Origin: Zeus faber
Taxonomy: Eukaryota; Chordata; Actinopteri; Zeiformes; Zeidae
NCBI GenBank assembly: GCA_960531495.1
Contig: OY482847.1
Location: forward strand, 19,125,566 to 19,189,565
Length of the DNA stretch: 64,000 nt
Direction of reading: 5' to 3'
Below, in pieces: positions 12,501 through 21,086 of this stretch. Numbering within the stretch: position 1 is the stretch's first letter; every line of letters begins with the position of its first letter. Both the position numbers and the translations under genes were made by a program. The notes under the pieces were generated by a model. The model ran no database searches. It was not told where the DNA came from and saw only the letters and a program-made list of their open reading frames with translations.

Positions 12501-15500
12501 GTTTGCAGGTAAACATACTTTAAGTTCAGAGTTAAGACACTTTACAGTGTATAAGTTATATTTTACCAAACTTCTGTCAGAGACTCCAGTTCTGTACTGA
12601 CGTTTGTGTGCTGACAACATTTTCATGGTGTTTCAATATGTCACAACCATATAGGATAATAACAAAGTTAAGAAACAACATTTTGATTTTGGGACGTTTA
12701 AATTCAATTCCGAACTGTTAAAATTGTTTGACAGGACGGTTCTGGGACAGTGAGGGAAAAAGTTAGTCTGGAGCCTTGGTACCTACGATATCTTTTTCAA
12801 AACATTTTTCCTCTCCACTGCAGATTACAAACATGAACAATGAGCATATTTTTTCTGGTAGGATTTGTTCAGTGGTTAGGGCTGCCCTCAAATAGCTGAC
12901 GAGATGAGTCTTATTTGACCAAGTTTTTCCATTGGTTGGTTGGTCTCAGGGGAAAATGAAAGAAATGAGATTCGGGAGCTCCGCCTTGTCAAAATTAAAC
13001 CTTAAAAGGCTAGAGGGCTTTTAATTTAAAACAAATTCTAACAAAAATAAATGTTCAGTCTCCTTGCTGGTTGTTACAACACAATCAGGAGAATAATTAC
13101 AGCATTTGATGGTAATTAACAGGCGGCTCGCTTCTTGTGAAAAGGTTCATTCTTGTTATTGTGTTGGTGTTATAAATTAAAGTTGATAAATTAACTAAAT
13201 TCTCTGTCCCCTTGCTGAATTTTCCGACACATTCAGAATTGGGACGTTCCTAAGGACTAATTTCCCCGACGCTTAAACGGAAATTTATACTGAAGACTCG
13301 TCGACTAGTCTAAAAGTCTGAAAAAATATTGCATATATCATAAGATCCATTTTAAGGTGTTAATCAAATTCTTCAATAACCAAATCGTATTTTAGACGCT
13401 CCGACGGACCGGGTGGAGGCGGGCTGGTGGTGCGCCCCAACCCCAGGGGGCTGGGGATGGGGTGGTCCCGGGAAGTGCCGAGGTCGGGCGGAGTGGTGCT
13501 GTAGAGCCTGCGGCCTTCCCGGGTATCCCCTCGTTAGGGACTGGGTCGCTAACAAGGGCATGCTGACAACGGGAAAACAATCTTCTGTACGCCACATTTC
13601 CGTGCAAATTATGACAATATGTAATTTAAATGTGTACATTAATAAAATAATAATAGGGGCAAATAAGTTTAACCGATTTAATGATTAACCGGTGAAATTA
13701 ACAGCCGGCTTGCTTCGTGCGCGCAGATCTCGTAAATTACATTTATATTTTAAAGGCTGGTTATAAGGTTTTGTAATTATCTGTAATGTAGCCTAGCGTT
13801 AACAATGCTAGTTATAACATTCTTTCTGAGCCCTGGAACTCAAACCATTTTCTGATGCCCCAAAAATATATTTGAATAATTAAAATTAATATCATAAAGG
13901 TGCGACAATTTGTCAACTAATAGCTTGAACTGACTACTTACAGCTGACTAGGAAAATCTTAGCCCTAGTGGTAGTGCACAACTATCAAAAGCAAAATTGC
14001 TTTAATGAAATACTGGTTCAAACGAATTTCTTGCTTGTCGCATGGACCTCTGACAAAACAGTCGTGGCATTTTTACACCATTTGGACTGGTCATTAGGAT
14101 GAGCCCATATTTAAATGTGACGTGAAGAGGCTTTGAGAACTGAGTCAAATACAAATTACCAAACGTACGCTACACTCACCTTGGCATAGGAGTCTTCATC
14201 AGCGGTGTTTTCTGTGTCTGAATCAATTCTTTTCCCTTAAGAGTAAAATACAAAAAGACAAAGAGTCAAACTTACATTAGCTCAGTTAACATTCCTTGTT
14301 TCCAATCAAAACAAAGTTTAAACATTACCTTTAGCCTTTTCACTTTTCCTTGTAAGTACATCTGAATTCAGTGGGATTTCACTATCATGATCACCACTTC
14401 CCTCCTCCAGAGCCTAAAAAAATCAGAAGAAAAAATGATCACTAAGTATTTTGAGAAAATGAAGTTTAAAAATTCAAAAAGGTTAACAAAGTTGGATATG
14501 AAAATACAATAGGTTAAATAACAGTTTTAAGCTGTTCTGTGCCATAAATTGACTTTTGATGAAAAAGTATTTTTATTGTATTTTCTTTGATATGCCATAT
14601 TTTTAATTTGATCCATTGCATTCATTTTTGTTAGATTAAAAAGCAATACATTACAGTTATTTTTTTCTTTTTAAATAACCAAGCTTTTGGTTACATTGAT
14701 TTGCTATTAAGTATGGATCATTTGAGAGCAAATGGAGGTGAGAAATTAATTGTAGTCCTCGACCAGTGTTTTTCCAACCGCAGTTCCCCAGGATGTCACG
14801 ATTTTTTTTTTTTTTTTAATTCCACTCCTTAAAATAAATAATGGAAAACATCTCTTGTGTTACAATATCAAAATTGCAAGGCTATACTAAATGATCACTT
14901 CCTACTTTACCAGCTCTTTGTTCATCATAACAAGCCCTGTGCTCGTCATTCAACCAGCTCTGTCTCAATCAGAACAAGCTCCAGTTTCACACTGAAAGTG
15001 GGAACTATTAATAGGCCGTGATGATAACAACAGTTCTACATGTTTGTGACGTTTTAGTGGTTAGTGGCGTTTCCATTGTGAGAAGTGTATCGTGGTTGAA
15101 AAACGGTTGGGAAACACTGGTCTAGAAAGGTCAAACGCCAATTATATCAGGGTTTTCGTTGTAAACAAACAAAAGCAGTAACAACTTATTTTAGATTTAA
15201 AAAATATATAAATAAATAAAAATCGTTCAAACTGCGCGTGTTAAGCGAAAGTGTTCCTTCTCTAACAAATGCCATTGCCAATTAGCGTCAAACGGATGTG
15301 AAAGCGACATTTATGAATAAAGTCTTATATCGTGCAAACACATTCCAAGTGGTCGAAACGGGTCTTAAGCCAAGACATAAGCCGCTGCACCTTCCATGTG
15401 TGGGTTACAGAACACCCAGAGCCCACTTACACCACCGGTCTTGCACGGTCAACACGCTGACAACACAAACATGCACGGCCAACACGCTGCTCTTATCTTT

Positions 15501-17305
15501 TCGGTTTTAAAATTAACTTTGAAGTCCGAATTAGCCTGGGTCAGTTCCGTTGCATCGCCTTGACCAACATCCTGCAGATGACAAACCGAGATTTACATGA
15601 TTTACCCGCTTCAACCTCGTGGCCAAGATACTCTTCACGCCGGATACGTCCAAATTGATCCGTTTGAGCTCCGATTTAAGATCAATTACTCGCAAATCTG
15701 CGATTTTCTTTGCCTCAATGGAAATGGCACCCGACGCCATTTTAGCTCAAATTGTTTTGCTGGTGCGCGCATGCGCCGACGCTTTTTGACCCCCACCGCC
15801 ACAACGTCCCCAATTTATCAAGTTTCATTCCTCAGTAAATTGTGCGTCGTGCACGCACCGTGGAATTATCTAATTTTTGCAAACTTGTTTAATCGCAAAG
15901 TATCGCCGTCAAGCGACTGCGGGGATTTGGAAACCACTCGCAATGCAGGACCCACCCCGCCAGAGTACAGTCGGTTTCATGTTGCAGGCTCGATATCCAG
16001 CTTCAAAATGCAGAGACTTTTGAACCAGGCGGCATTTTAGCACCTGACACTGCAGCACAACCAAGAGCTCCGAGTGCAGTCGAGCTAAATGTTACAGTTC
16101 ATTAAAATGTCGGTGCTGAACATAACGTGTGAAGCGATAAGATAATGTCACTTGGGGGATAACTGGAGCCCACCCCAACTGACAGTGGGCATAAGGCGGG
16201 GGGACAGCGGGGCAGGGGCCCATTGCAAGACCACAACACATTCACTCATTCGCAATTTAAGAATCTCTGATAAGCTGCATGTTGTCAGAAACGCATTAGT
16301 CAATTTCCCAATAACACGCTCATAGACAGTTAGAAACATTAAGTAAAAATAGTGTGAATCCATCAAGTAATAAAATACTGCGAAGGCCAGATTCAACAAT
16401 GTGTTATATTGGCAATGGCAGAGGAAGGAAAAGTGGCGAAAAGTTAAGAGAATGAGTACGTTATGACAGCAAGGAGAGAGAGAAGGGAGAAAGCCTATTT
16501 AGGCAACACAACCACCGCATCACACACACACACACACACGATTCATATACCATCCAATACCAATCATGCCCCAGCAGTATCAATTTCAAATGTTTGGGTG
16601 GTCACTCATCACATTTCATTTGCTGTTCACACACAGTTCATTCCGAGTGGTGTGGACACACCTTTCGCTGTTTACATTTGGGTTGGGCCCTTTGAAGCTA
16701 GTGAAATGAATGAAAACACCCAATAAGAACAGACATAACAAAATCTTGGGTCAAAAACAAACATATTAAAGGGTCGTTGGTGGCACCACAAGCTTTGACG
16801 TAAGTTCCAACCAATGCAAATATATTGCGCACATATGCAAAACAGAATTTTCATGAAATGGGCATTGCTCTTATTAATGAATATTTATTTTAGTGCTGAA
16901 ATGGTGTTGTCATGCTGAAAAATACAACCTCCAAAATAAAACAAACTTCCAAGCGGCCTATAAACTAAGTTCTATGGCCTATAAACAATTGTAAACAAAA
17001 CAACCATAATAACGAAACCATTTTAAATGCACGGTCAGCTTTTCTGTGACATTTTCGATTTAAAATGAGCTCACAGTAGGAATTAGCCTGAGACACATCA
17101 CAGTTCGACCGCATCACACTGACCATCCTGCACAGAGAAGAGGCTGAGATGTGCATGATTTGTTATTTACCTGCTTCAGCCTTGCAACCAGGACACTCTT
17201 CACACCAGACGCGTCCAAACCCCTTCGTTTGAGCTCCGATTTAAGATCAATTACTCGTAAATCTGCTATTTTCTTTGCCTCAATGGAAATGGCACCCGAC
17301 GCCAT
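454..17305 (-). CDS. sltm: sltm, SAFB-like transcription modulator (5' and middle part; C-terminus outside window)
   Basis: Nuclear SAFB-family protein that binds DNA and RNA and acts as a general transcription repressor (family knowledge). Seventeen exons join with consistent phases to 857 codons: 17171-17305 (or 15606-15740), 14329-14413, 14180-14235, 9521-9548, 7919-8477, 7259-7302, 7061-7170, 6723-6872, 6448-6560, 6208-6353, 6004-6104, 5623-5756, 5272-5440, 4838-4962, 1692-1856, 1151-1465, 454-589. Domain order is N-terminal SAP, acidic Asp/Glu region, RRM (RNP2 IWVSGL, RNP1 KCYGLVTM), Lys/Ser-rich linker, [11 protein letters not shown] and a long Arg/Glu coiled coil, then an Arg-rich tail. 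The RRM and DILPFEKM segments resemble SLTM more than SAFB. The human protein is about 1,030 residues, so roughly 150 C-terminal residues are missing to the left. It is head to head with rnf111, as in mammals. Confidence 0.94.
1151..1465 (-). CDS. sltm: sltm exon 16 (Arg-rich tail)
   Basis: 315 bp, acceptor gctccag|ACGCAA, donor ATTCG|gtacga. The junction with exon 15 gives FDRRNRF (FERRDRF in mammals). Encodes [20 protein letters not shown]... ending KADI. A CTCF-like core lies inside the coding sequence on the opposite strand. Confidence 0.9.
1335..1355 (+). promoter_or_regulatory. CTCF-like motif inside sltm exon 16
   Basis: The AGCAGCAGGGGGCGCTTCAG core lies on the strand opposite to the coding sequence. 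Confidence 0.35.
1692..1856 (-). CDS. sltm: sltm exon 15
   Basis: Acceptor gccaaag|AGATGA, donor GACAG|gtacaa. Encodes [20 protein letters not shown] and [20 protein letters not shown], matching the DDPYW...YSRQQNRFNDFD region of SLTM. Confidence 0.9.
1949..2747 (-). mobile_element. Tigger/pogo-like DNA transposon, internally deleted
   Basis: Terminal inverted repeats CAGTGGTACTTTGACTTACG and (right end, reversed) CAGTGGTACCTTGATTTACG, flanked on both sides by the TA target duplication. On the minus strand at 2358-2511 it keeps the start of a transposase: [20 protein letters not shown] then [20 protein letters not shown], a CENP-B/Psq-type helix-turn-helix. The DDE domain is missing, so the copy cannot move itself. 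Confidence 0.8.
2996..4334 (-). mobile_element. Tc1-like transposon remnant with a second element inserted
   Basis: The left end GATCAGCCACAACATTAAAA and the mirror right end TTTTAATGTTGTGGCTGATC are the terminal repeats of a common fish Tc1-like family. On the minus strand at 3445-3654 lies the transposase N-terminus ([20 protein letters not shown]...GLVGCS), and 3066-3200 is the eroded C-terminal coding region. Most of the catalytic core is deleted. Homology stops at about 3757 and resumes at about 4294, so roughly 535 bp of unrelated DNA was inserted there. Confidence 0.75.
4838..4962 (-). CDS. sltm: sltm exon 14 (coiled coil end)
   Basis: Acceptor ttgattcag|GAAAGG, donor CACAG|gtacat. 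Encodes [20 protein letters not shown], then [21 protein letters not shown]. Confidence 0.92.
5272..5440 (-). CDS. sltm: sltm exon 13 (Arg/Glu coiled coil)
   Basis: Acceptor tacttttag|GCGGCG, donor GTACAG|gtacag. Encodes [20 protein letters not shown] and continues through [21 protein letters not shown], the long charged helix of SAFB/SLTM proteins. Confidence 0.92.
5623..5756 (-). CDS. sltm: sltm exon 12
   Basis: Encodes [20 protein letters not shown] then [22 protein letters not shown], donor CGCAG|gtggcc. Two in-frame acceptors, 6 bp apart (start at 5756 or 5750), are equally good. Confidence 0.85.
6004..6104 (-). CDS. sltm: sltm exon 11
   Basis: Acceptor tttttttag|GAACAA, donor GAAAAA|gtaatt. 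Encodes [20 protein letters not shown] and RRGRNFEK, matching the SKSPGHMVILDQTKGD...RRGRYEK block of the family. Confidence 0.87.
6208..6353 (-). CDS. sltm: sltm exon 10
   Basis: Acceptor ttctaaaag|AACCTC, donor ACTC|gtaagt. Encodes [20 protein letters not shown] and continues to [10 protein letters not shown]. The acceptor tract is weak, but the frame demands this junction. Confidence 0.72.
6448..6560 (-). CDS. sltm: sltm exon 9
   Basis: Acceptor gtttttag|GCAAAA, donor AACAA|gtgggt. Encodes [20 protein letters not shown]..., the Lys/Ser-rich linker after the RRM (VEKVKGDPSKKE in mammals). It is followed by an intron of only 94 bp. Confidence 0.8.
6723..6872 (-). CDS. sltm: sltm exon 8 (RRM, second half)
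   Basis: Acceptor acaaacag|GTTTTC, donor GAAAAG|gtgagc. Encodes [20 protein letters not shown] and then [20 protein letters not shown], ending IYVEK. It contains RNP1 and is nearly identical to mammalian SLTM by recall. Confidence 0.94.
7061..7170 (-). CDS. sltm: sltm exon 7 (RRM, first half)
   Basis: Acceptor atgtttag|GCGGTA, donor GGCAAG|gtagag. Encodes [20 protein letters not shown] then GRYGK: RNP2 (IWVSGL) and helix 1 of the RRM. Confidence 0.92.
7259..7302 (-). CDS. sltm: sltm exon 6
   Basis: 44 bp, acceptor tttgtag|CTCTTC, donor AAAAAG|gtgaag. Encodes [14 protein letters not shown] between GQAKS and the RRM. Phase 2 in, phase 1 out. Confidence 0.8.
7919..8477 (-). CDS. sltm: sltm exon 5 (large acidic exon)
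   Basis: 559 bp, acceptor gaacag|ATGATGG, donor AAGAG|gtttgt. Encodes an Asp/Glu-rich region ([20 protein letters not shown]) followed by the conserved block [20 protein letters not shown] and the end [21 protein letters not shown], both diagnostic of SLTM. Confidence 0.92.
8478..9520 (-). other. sltm intron 4
   Basis: A 1.0-kb intron. I see no coding exon and no recognisable repeat; short open frames here match nothing I know. Confidence 0.5.
9521..9548 (-). CDS. sltm: sltm exon 4 (28-bp micro-exon)
   Basis: Acceptor ttttttcag|GACACAG and donor AAAAAG|gtatgt. Encodes DTEEDESEK plus one base. It decides the acceptor of the next exon (8477, not 8482): only that choice keeps the frame (..ESEK-D-DGIDDD). 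Confidence 0.78.
9663..9735 (+). repeat. CACATACATA-tail repeat, copy 1
   Basis: TTCAAGAGATTATTTGTCAC, then CATACATACACATAC and ATGCAGTGAAATG. Same family as 27302, 31364, 38785 and 59860. Confidence 0.55.
10645..11564. mobile_element. MITE-like element with AGCCCCTTTCCCAC ends
   Basis: The left end AGCCCCTTTCCCACATGG and the right end, read in reverse (AGCCCCTTTCCCACCTG), form inverted repeats of about 35 bp, both followed by CCGTAA-type sequence. No transposase frame inside. A clean target duplication is not visible. Confidence 0.55.
11836..12010 (+). repeat. dispersed repeat segment, sltm-intron copy
   Basis: Related in order to 27755-27945 in an rnf111 intron: both carry TCTCCCT, a GTTATTTAC-like tract, ACAAAAACATC, AATTAAGT, GGGGAGAC and AGGAAACAAAC-like blocks. 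It is probably an internal part of the same hAT-type family. Confidence 0.5.
13395..13560. other. GC-rich patch in sltm intron
   Basis: About 165 bp clearly more GC-rich than the AT-rich surroundings, with CpG steps. The open frames on both strands match no protein I know. Confidence 0.4.
14180..14235 (-). CDS. sltm: sltm exon 3 (acidic linker)
   Basis: Acceptor tcttaag|GGAAAAG and donor CCAAG|gtgagt. Encodes [19 protein letters not shown] in frame with exon 2. The 56 bp keep the frame on both sides. Confidence 0.8.
14329..14413 (-). CDS. sltm: sltm exon 2
   Basis: Acceptor ttttttag|GCTCTGG and donor CTAAAG|gtaatg. Encodes [20 protein letters not shown] and then TRKSEKAK, the segment directly after the SAP domain in the family. 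Phase 0 in, phase 1 out. Confidence 0.85.
14764..15119. mobile_element. hAT-type MITE
   Basis: CAGTGTTTTTCCAACC at the left and GGTTGGGAAACACTG at the right form inverted ends of the hAT/Charlie type. About 356 bp with no coding capacity. Located in sltm intron 1. Confidence 0.6.
15606..15740 (-). CDS. sltm: sltm first coding exon, proximal copy A (duplicated SAP domain, possible alternative first exon)
   Basis: 45 codons, intact, with the same ATG context and donor phase as copy B. The first 26 residues are identical to copy B; the second half reads [20 protein letters not shown]. The donor is CGG|gtaaat. Homology continues about 25 bp upstream of the ATG and patchily about 80 bp into the following intron, so this is a genomic duplication and not a retrocopy. 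It could be an alternative first exon with its own promoter or a decaying copy; absence of stops and a preserved splice site favour the former. Confidence 0.7.
15741..17170 (-). other. interval between the two sltm first-exon copies
   Basis: About 1.4 kb. It holds the proximal copy's putative promoter (15741-15800), a short CA repeat at 16521-16540 and the decayed intron-side homology of copy B (17050-17150). No other gene is seen. Confidence 0.55.
15767..15776. promoter_or_regulatory. NRF1-type palindrome, proximal copy
   Basis: GCGCATGCGC, the core of the NRF1 consensus, 27 bp upstream of the copy A ATG. It is the counterpart of the site at 17331. Confidence 0.5.
17171..17305 (-). CDS. sltm: sltm first coding exon, distal copy B (SAP domain)
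   Basis: 45 codons from ATG (17305-17303) to donor CAG|gtaaat. Encodes [20 protein letters not shown]... followed by [19 protein letters not shown], a complete helix-extended-helix SAP motif. It ends in phase 0 and joins exon 14329-14413 ([12 protein letters not shown]), matching the RLKQ-AIEEEGG junction of the family. The RR and final Q match the SAP consensus better than the proximal copy does, and this copy is nearest the divergent promoter, so I take it as the probable main first exon. Confidence 0.85.
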
Positions 17306-17330
17306 TTTAGCTCGAATTGTTTTGCAGGCG

Positions 17331-17342
17331 TGCGCATGCGCA
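17331..17342. promoter_or_regulatory. NRF1-type palindrome, distal copy
   Basis: TGCGCATGCGCA, a perfect NRF1-like palindrome 26 bp upstream of the copy B ATG. NRF1 sites are typical of CpG promoters of housekeeping genes, which fits sltm. Confidence 0.55.
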
Positions 17343-18460
17343 CAACCTCCCCCTTTGACCCCATCCTCTTACTTTATTCATCTTTATTAACCAGTGACGA
17401 TAAATTAAACAACGTGGGAACCGTGAAAGAGGTTTATATACCCACCATCGTGAAAAATGTGGGTCTCAACTTTTCTACATTTGTATATGTAAAGGTGTCG
17501 CCCGTTCCACAAGAAATAATTGAGCGCAACAATGCAATAAATCAGCGCTTTAATAAAAGATGAGAAAAGCCCCCAATTCTTGCAAGCTTGCCTTTACAGG
17601 TAGCCCCACTTCTTCAACACACATCTGTCTGACTTGGAACCATGTGCAAATCATGCACAAAAGCAGGAACATTCATAAAGGGTGGATAAAGGTATTCGTC
17701 TTGTCGTGCACTATATTATAAAACTAGATTATATTGTAAATCTCTTTGCCATGCAGGCCTGGGACGATAGTAGTTCCTAATCTGTGAATTTGATTTGTTA
17801 CGCATCTCTGATAGAAAATACAGCAGCAAGAAAAACCGCAGATCATTGCTTGTTCGTTCTGGGAAAGAAACGGTCTGGTCTGATTATGATAAAACGTAAT
17901 TTATATCAAGCACATCCCTCACCTCAATATTATTTTTTTTTGTGGAAAATGTGATCCACTTATTGATATATTTTTGTCTGAAAATATATTTTTTCCTGCT
18001 ACACGTCTGTCCGTACAACCCTCACCAGGACAAACTCCTTGTATATGAAAATGAACTGCATATGACAAATCAATTGATTCTAATAGAGGCATCGATGAGC
18101 TAGACCCACAATAAATCGAAATATAGAATTATTATACATGATCATATATTTTTTATGATATGTACACAATTTATATTATATGTATAAATGTTCATATTAT
18201 TATTATTTTTTTATTGTTATTATACAATTGTTTTTAACCTTTCAGAGTTTTTTTCCCCCAAATTATAACAGGCTTGCATGAGTGCTATTGGGACTCGTTT
18301 TGCAGTAACGGGTATACGACATACGCTCTGTGTCGACATCATGATTTCCAACATCTGTGTCACCGTGAATGACGCGCAATACTCCAGAGGCGTGAAATAT
18401 GTAACTAATAGGCCGTAGCGAGCTGTCGCAAAGTGTCGTAAAGTAGTCGCGGTGGGGTTT

Positions 18461-18477
18461 GGCGCCCCCTGGTGGCC
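18461..18477 (-). promoter_or_regulatory. CTCF-like motif near rnf111 exon 1
   Basis: GGCGCCCCCTGGTGGCC; its reverse complement, GGCCACCAGGGGGCGCC, is very close to the CTCF core consensus. Confidence 0.5.
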
Positions 18478-18539
18478 CCGAGGAGCTCCGCGCGTCGTAT
18501 CAGCAGTCAGCAAACAGACGAGTCGCTTGATAAACAACA

Positions 18540-18944
18540 GCGGATGCCTCGAATATCCAGGAATGGCAACTTCGTCGAGGGCTAAATAGTGAGGCGTTTC
18601 TCCTTCTCCGTGGCTTGGCTATACCAGGGAGTACTCGCTAGTCAAAAAATATCACACCCCGGATTGAGACGTTGTGAAATAACCGACTTATCCGGTCCTT
18701 TAACCAGTGGAGTGTGGCTAACGCTGAGATTAGCTTAGCTCATCGCCGTCCAGGGCCCGTTCCCTCCGCACTGTTCCTCATCTCTGGCCGGTGTCAGCTT
18801 CACCATCGCCGGATCTCGACATGTATGTCGGCCAGCCTGGGTTCATAGCTACGAATAATAGCTAGACAGATCCAATCCTCTGGGATTACTCTCTTACATG
18901 TTACGAAAGGGCCGGTGACGAATTAAAAGAACGCCTCTGCTCAG
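18540..18944 (+). other. rnf111: rnf111 5' UTR exon 1
   Basis: CpG-rich, with a consensus donor CTCAG|gtatgt at its end. The 5' limit is a guess. It contains a 14-codon upstream reading frame (18821-18865). Confidence 0.6.
18821..18865 (+). CDS. upstream ORF in rnf111 5' UTR
   Basis: ATG to TAG encoding MYVGQPGFIATNNS, fully inside the 5' UTR exon. Short upstream frames can reduce translation of the main frame. Whether it is in the mature mRNA depends on the true transcription start. Confidence 0.35.
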   Translation: MYVGQPGFIATNNS

Positions 18945-19145
18945 GTATGTTTGGTCTTTGTTGTCTTTTTTAACATTATGTGCTGGTAGTTTACTGGCTC
19001 CATCCTGTCAGGTTGCCTTAGGCCTTAGTGGTCAATTTAAATATACGTTGATTTAAGCAACATTTTTGGTGTCGACACAATGTGATTTTATCTAATGACC
19101 TCTTTTCAGTGGCTCTATATGTTTTTCTTATGGGGAGCCACAATA

Positions 19146-19800
19146 GATATATATATAGATATATACTTTATTCATCCCCTGAGGAAATTCGCGGTGTTAT
19201 AGCAGCAGACATCAAAACAAAAGGCTATACAAAACAAAATAATAATAAAATACATAGAAAAAACCCAATTTGTACTATACAATGAATCCTATAAAATAAC
19301 TAAAAACATAGGAAGATTGGCAATATACAATAAACATAAAATGTCATATATAACAACCTAAAGTTGAACCCAAAATATAATTATACAATAAACCTGAAAA
19401 TTGAGTAGAAAACAACAACAATTTCTAAGCATGCAATAACCTAAAAACTAATAATAAAAAATGGAAAAAATGGCAGTATGCAATAAACGTAATTTTATAT
19501 AGCATTTTGCAAAAGACTGTCGGATTCAGGTCACTTAGGTCATGCCAGCCAGAGGAGTTGTAGAGCCTTTATTGTAGCTCCTGTAGCACTCATTGGAGCA
19601 CAATGGTTGTCTCAGTGTCTTGCCAAAGGCAATAGGAAGCCATTTGGGAATTATTAATCTGTGCCTGGTGTTTTTAAACAGTGGATCAGTGGTAAGGTTT
19701 GTTTCATCCAGTTGTTGCATGTCTTTTCGGTTGTCCAGTCAGTGTACATGTTCTAACAGAAAGACAAGTCAACGCCTGTCATGCCCTGTTGTTCAGTAGT
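19146..19800 (-). mobile_element. Rex1/Babar-like LINE 3' fragment
   Basis: On the minus strand the end GAATTTCCTCAGGGGATGAA then TAAAGTATATATC resembles the 3' end typical of fish Rex-type LINEs. Upstream, 19535-19720 has an open frame containing RLIIPKWLPIAFGKTLRQ, which may be a reverse-transcriptase C-terminal remnant. The extent is uncertain. Confidence 0.4.
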
Positions 19801-20205
19801 CCTGACTGACTTAGACTGGGTTGTTTTTGTTGTTAACATTCAAGTTGCAATGGTAGACTGTGTCTTGTGATCATTTTCTCTTTGCCATATAAATGAATCT
19901 GCATCCATGCCACAGAGCCTGCTCCTAGGGCTTCAGTCAAGTGGTGGCATTAATGCTTGGAAAGAAAACTTGCATAAAAAATTACATCTACTGTACCAAT
20001 AACAAGAGTAACCATGTGCATAGCATGTTTATCACAAGGATCCAGTATGCGTTTGATTTCTATATAATAATTATAATTTTACCAAATCCCTACCGATTCT
20101 TACTGCAATTCCTAAATGGGGTTTTTCTATGATGTGTCTAGATACATGTATATTTGCACTAATATGAATCCATAGCATATTAACAGATATACAGCTTTGA
20201 GATTA

Positions 20206-20243
20206 TCTATCTATCTCTCTATCGATCTTATCTATCTATCTAT
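20206..20243. repeat. TATC microsatellite, left part
   Basis: Imperfect (TATC)n interrupted by the LTR insertion at 20244. Confidence 0.85.
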
Positions 20244-20843
20244 TGTTGGAGAATATAATCCTCGAGGATCACCCAGTTGTTCAGTTGTAGAAAACCTGTT
20301 TCAATCAATTACTCTATTCTGTTGATTTAACAATTAAAACCTGTTTTAATCAATTACTCTATTCTGTTGGTCAATTAAATTATGATAACTATTAAGACCT
20401 GTTTCAATCAATTACTAAACTTCTGTTGATCAATTCAAGTATAACAATTACCTTCGAGGTTCTCCGCGTGCTCGTTGATGGGTTGGAGCGTCATTCAGAA
20501 GACGTAACACAAATTTAGAGTTGGTCATATTTATTGTCAGGCAGAATCAGAAAGTGCAGCAGGTTCAGGTCACGAAGTCTGAGCCCGGGCTCCAGGAGCC
20601 GAGCTCACCCAAGTCTATGCCAAACAAGTGGAAAACCCTGGAAGCCCCAATCCTTCTTCCCTGGATCCTTATATAGTCTTATCTAAGCAAGTGGTCACAA
20701 AAGGACATATGGATCACAAAGAACTGATTCTTTGGTGACCAACATGAACAACATCTACGCAAACGGAAAAGTACAGGAACAACATGTGCGCGACTGGTCA
20801 CAAAAGGACATTTCCAACCAGAGGCACCGTATTATTTCTAACA
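20244..20843 (-). mobile_element. solo LTR of an LTR retrotransposon
   Basis: Exactly 600 bp starting TGTTGG and ending CTAACA, so on the minus strand it begins TGTTAG and ends CCAACA. Minus-strand signals are in LTR order: TATATAAGG (20675-20667), then AATAAA (20535-20530). It is flanked by CTAT on both sides, within a TATC microsatellite. No internal region or second LTR was found. About 20290-20450 holds three direct repeats of a roughly 55-bp unit around ACCTGTTTCAATCAATTACT. Confidence 0.7.
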
Positions 20844-20918
20844 CTATCTATCTATCCATCTATCCATCTATCCATCTATCTATCTGTCTATCTGTCTATC
20901 TGTCTATCTGTCTATCTA

Positions 20919-20973
<55 letters not shown>

Positions 20974-20978
20974 GTCAG

Positions 20979-21021
<43 letters not shown>

Positions 21022-21026
21022 GTCTA

Positions 21027-21069
<43 letters not shown>

Positions 21070-21086
21070 GTCTATCTGTCTATCTG
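20844..21086. repeat. TATC/TGTC compound microsatellite
   Basis: About 240 bp of mixed TATC and TGTC units; open frames across it are artefacts of the repeat. Confidence 0.95.

Larger units (their letters stand above)
9549..14179 (-). other. sltm intron 3, repeat-rich
   Basis: A 4.6-kb intron with no convincing coding exon. It holds a copy of the CACATACATA repeat (9663-9735), a MITE-like element (10645-11564), a segment shared with an rnf111 intron (11836-12010) and a GC-rich patch (13395-13560). The stretch 9780-10090 has weak open frames but nothing I recognise. Confidence 0.6.
17306..18540. promoter_or_regulatory. divergent sltm/rnf111 intergenic promoter region
   Basis: The two genes are head to head across about 1.2 kb. 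The sltm end carries the NRF1-like palindrome. The rnf111 end (18400-18540) is CpG-rich with a CTCF-like motif. The middle (17900-18240) is AT-rich. No coding exon is seen. Confidence 0.6.

Noticed and set aside
13373-13688. Possible gene in the GC-rich patch
   Set aside because: Frames on both strands are proline-biased, with no domain, splice site or homologue I recognise.
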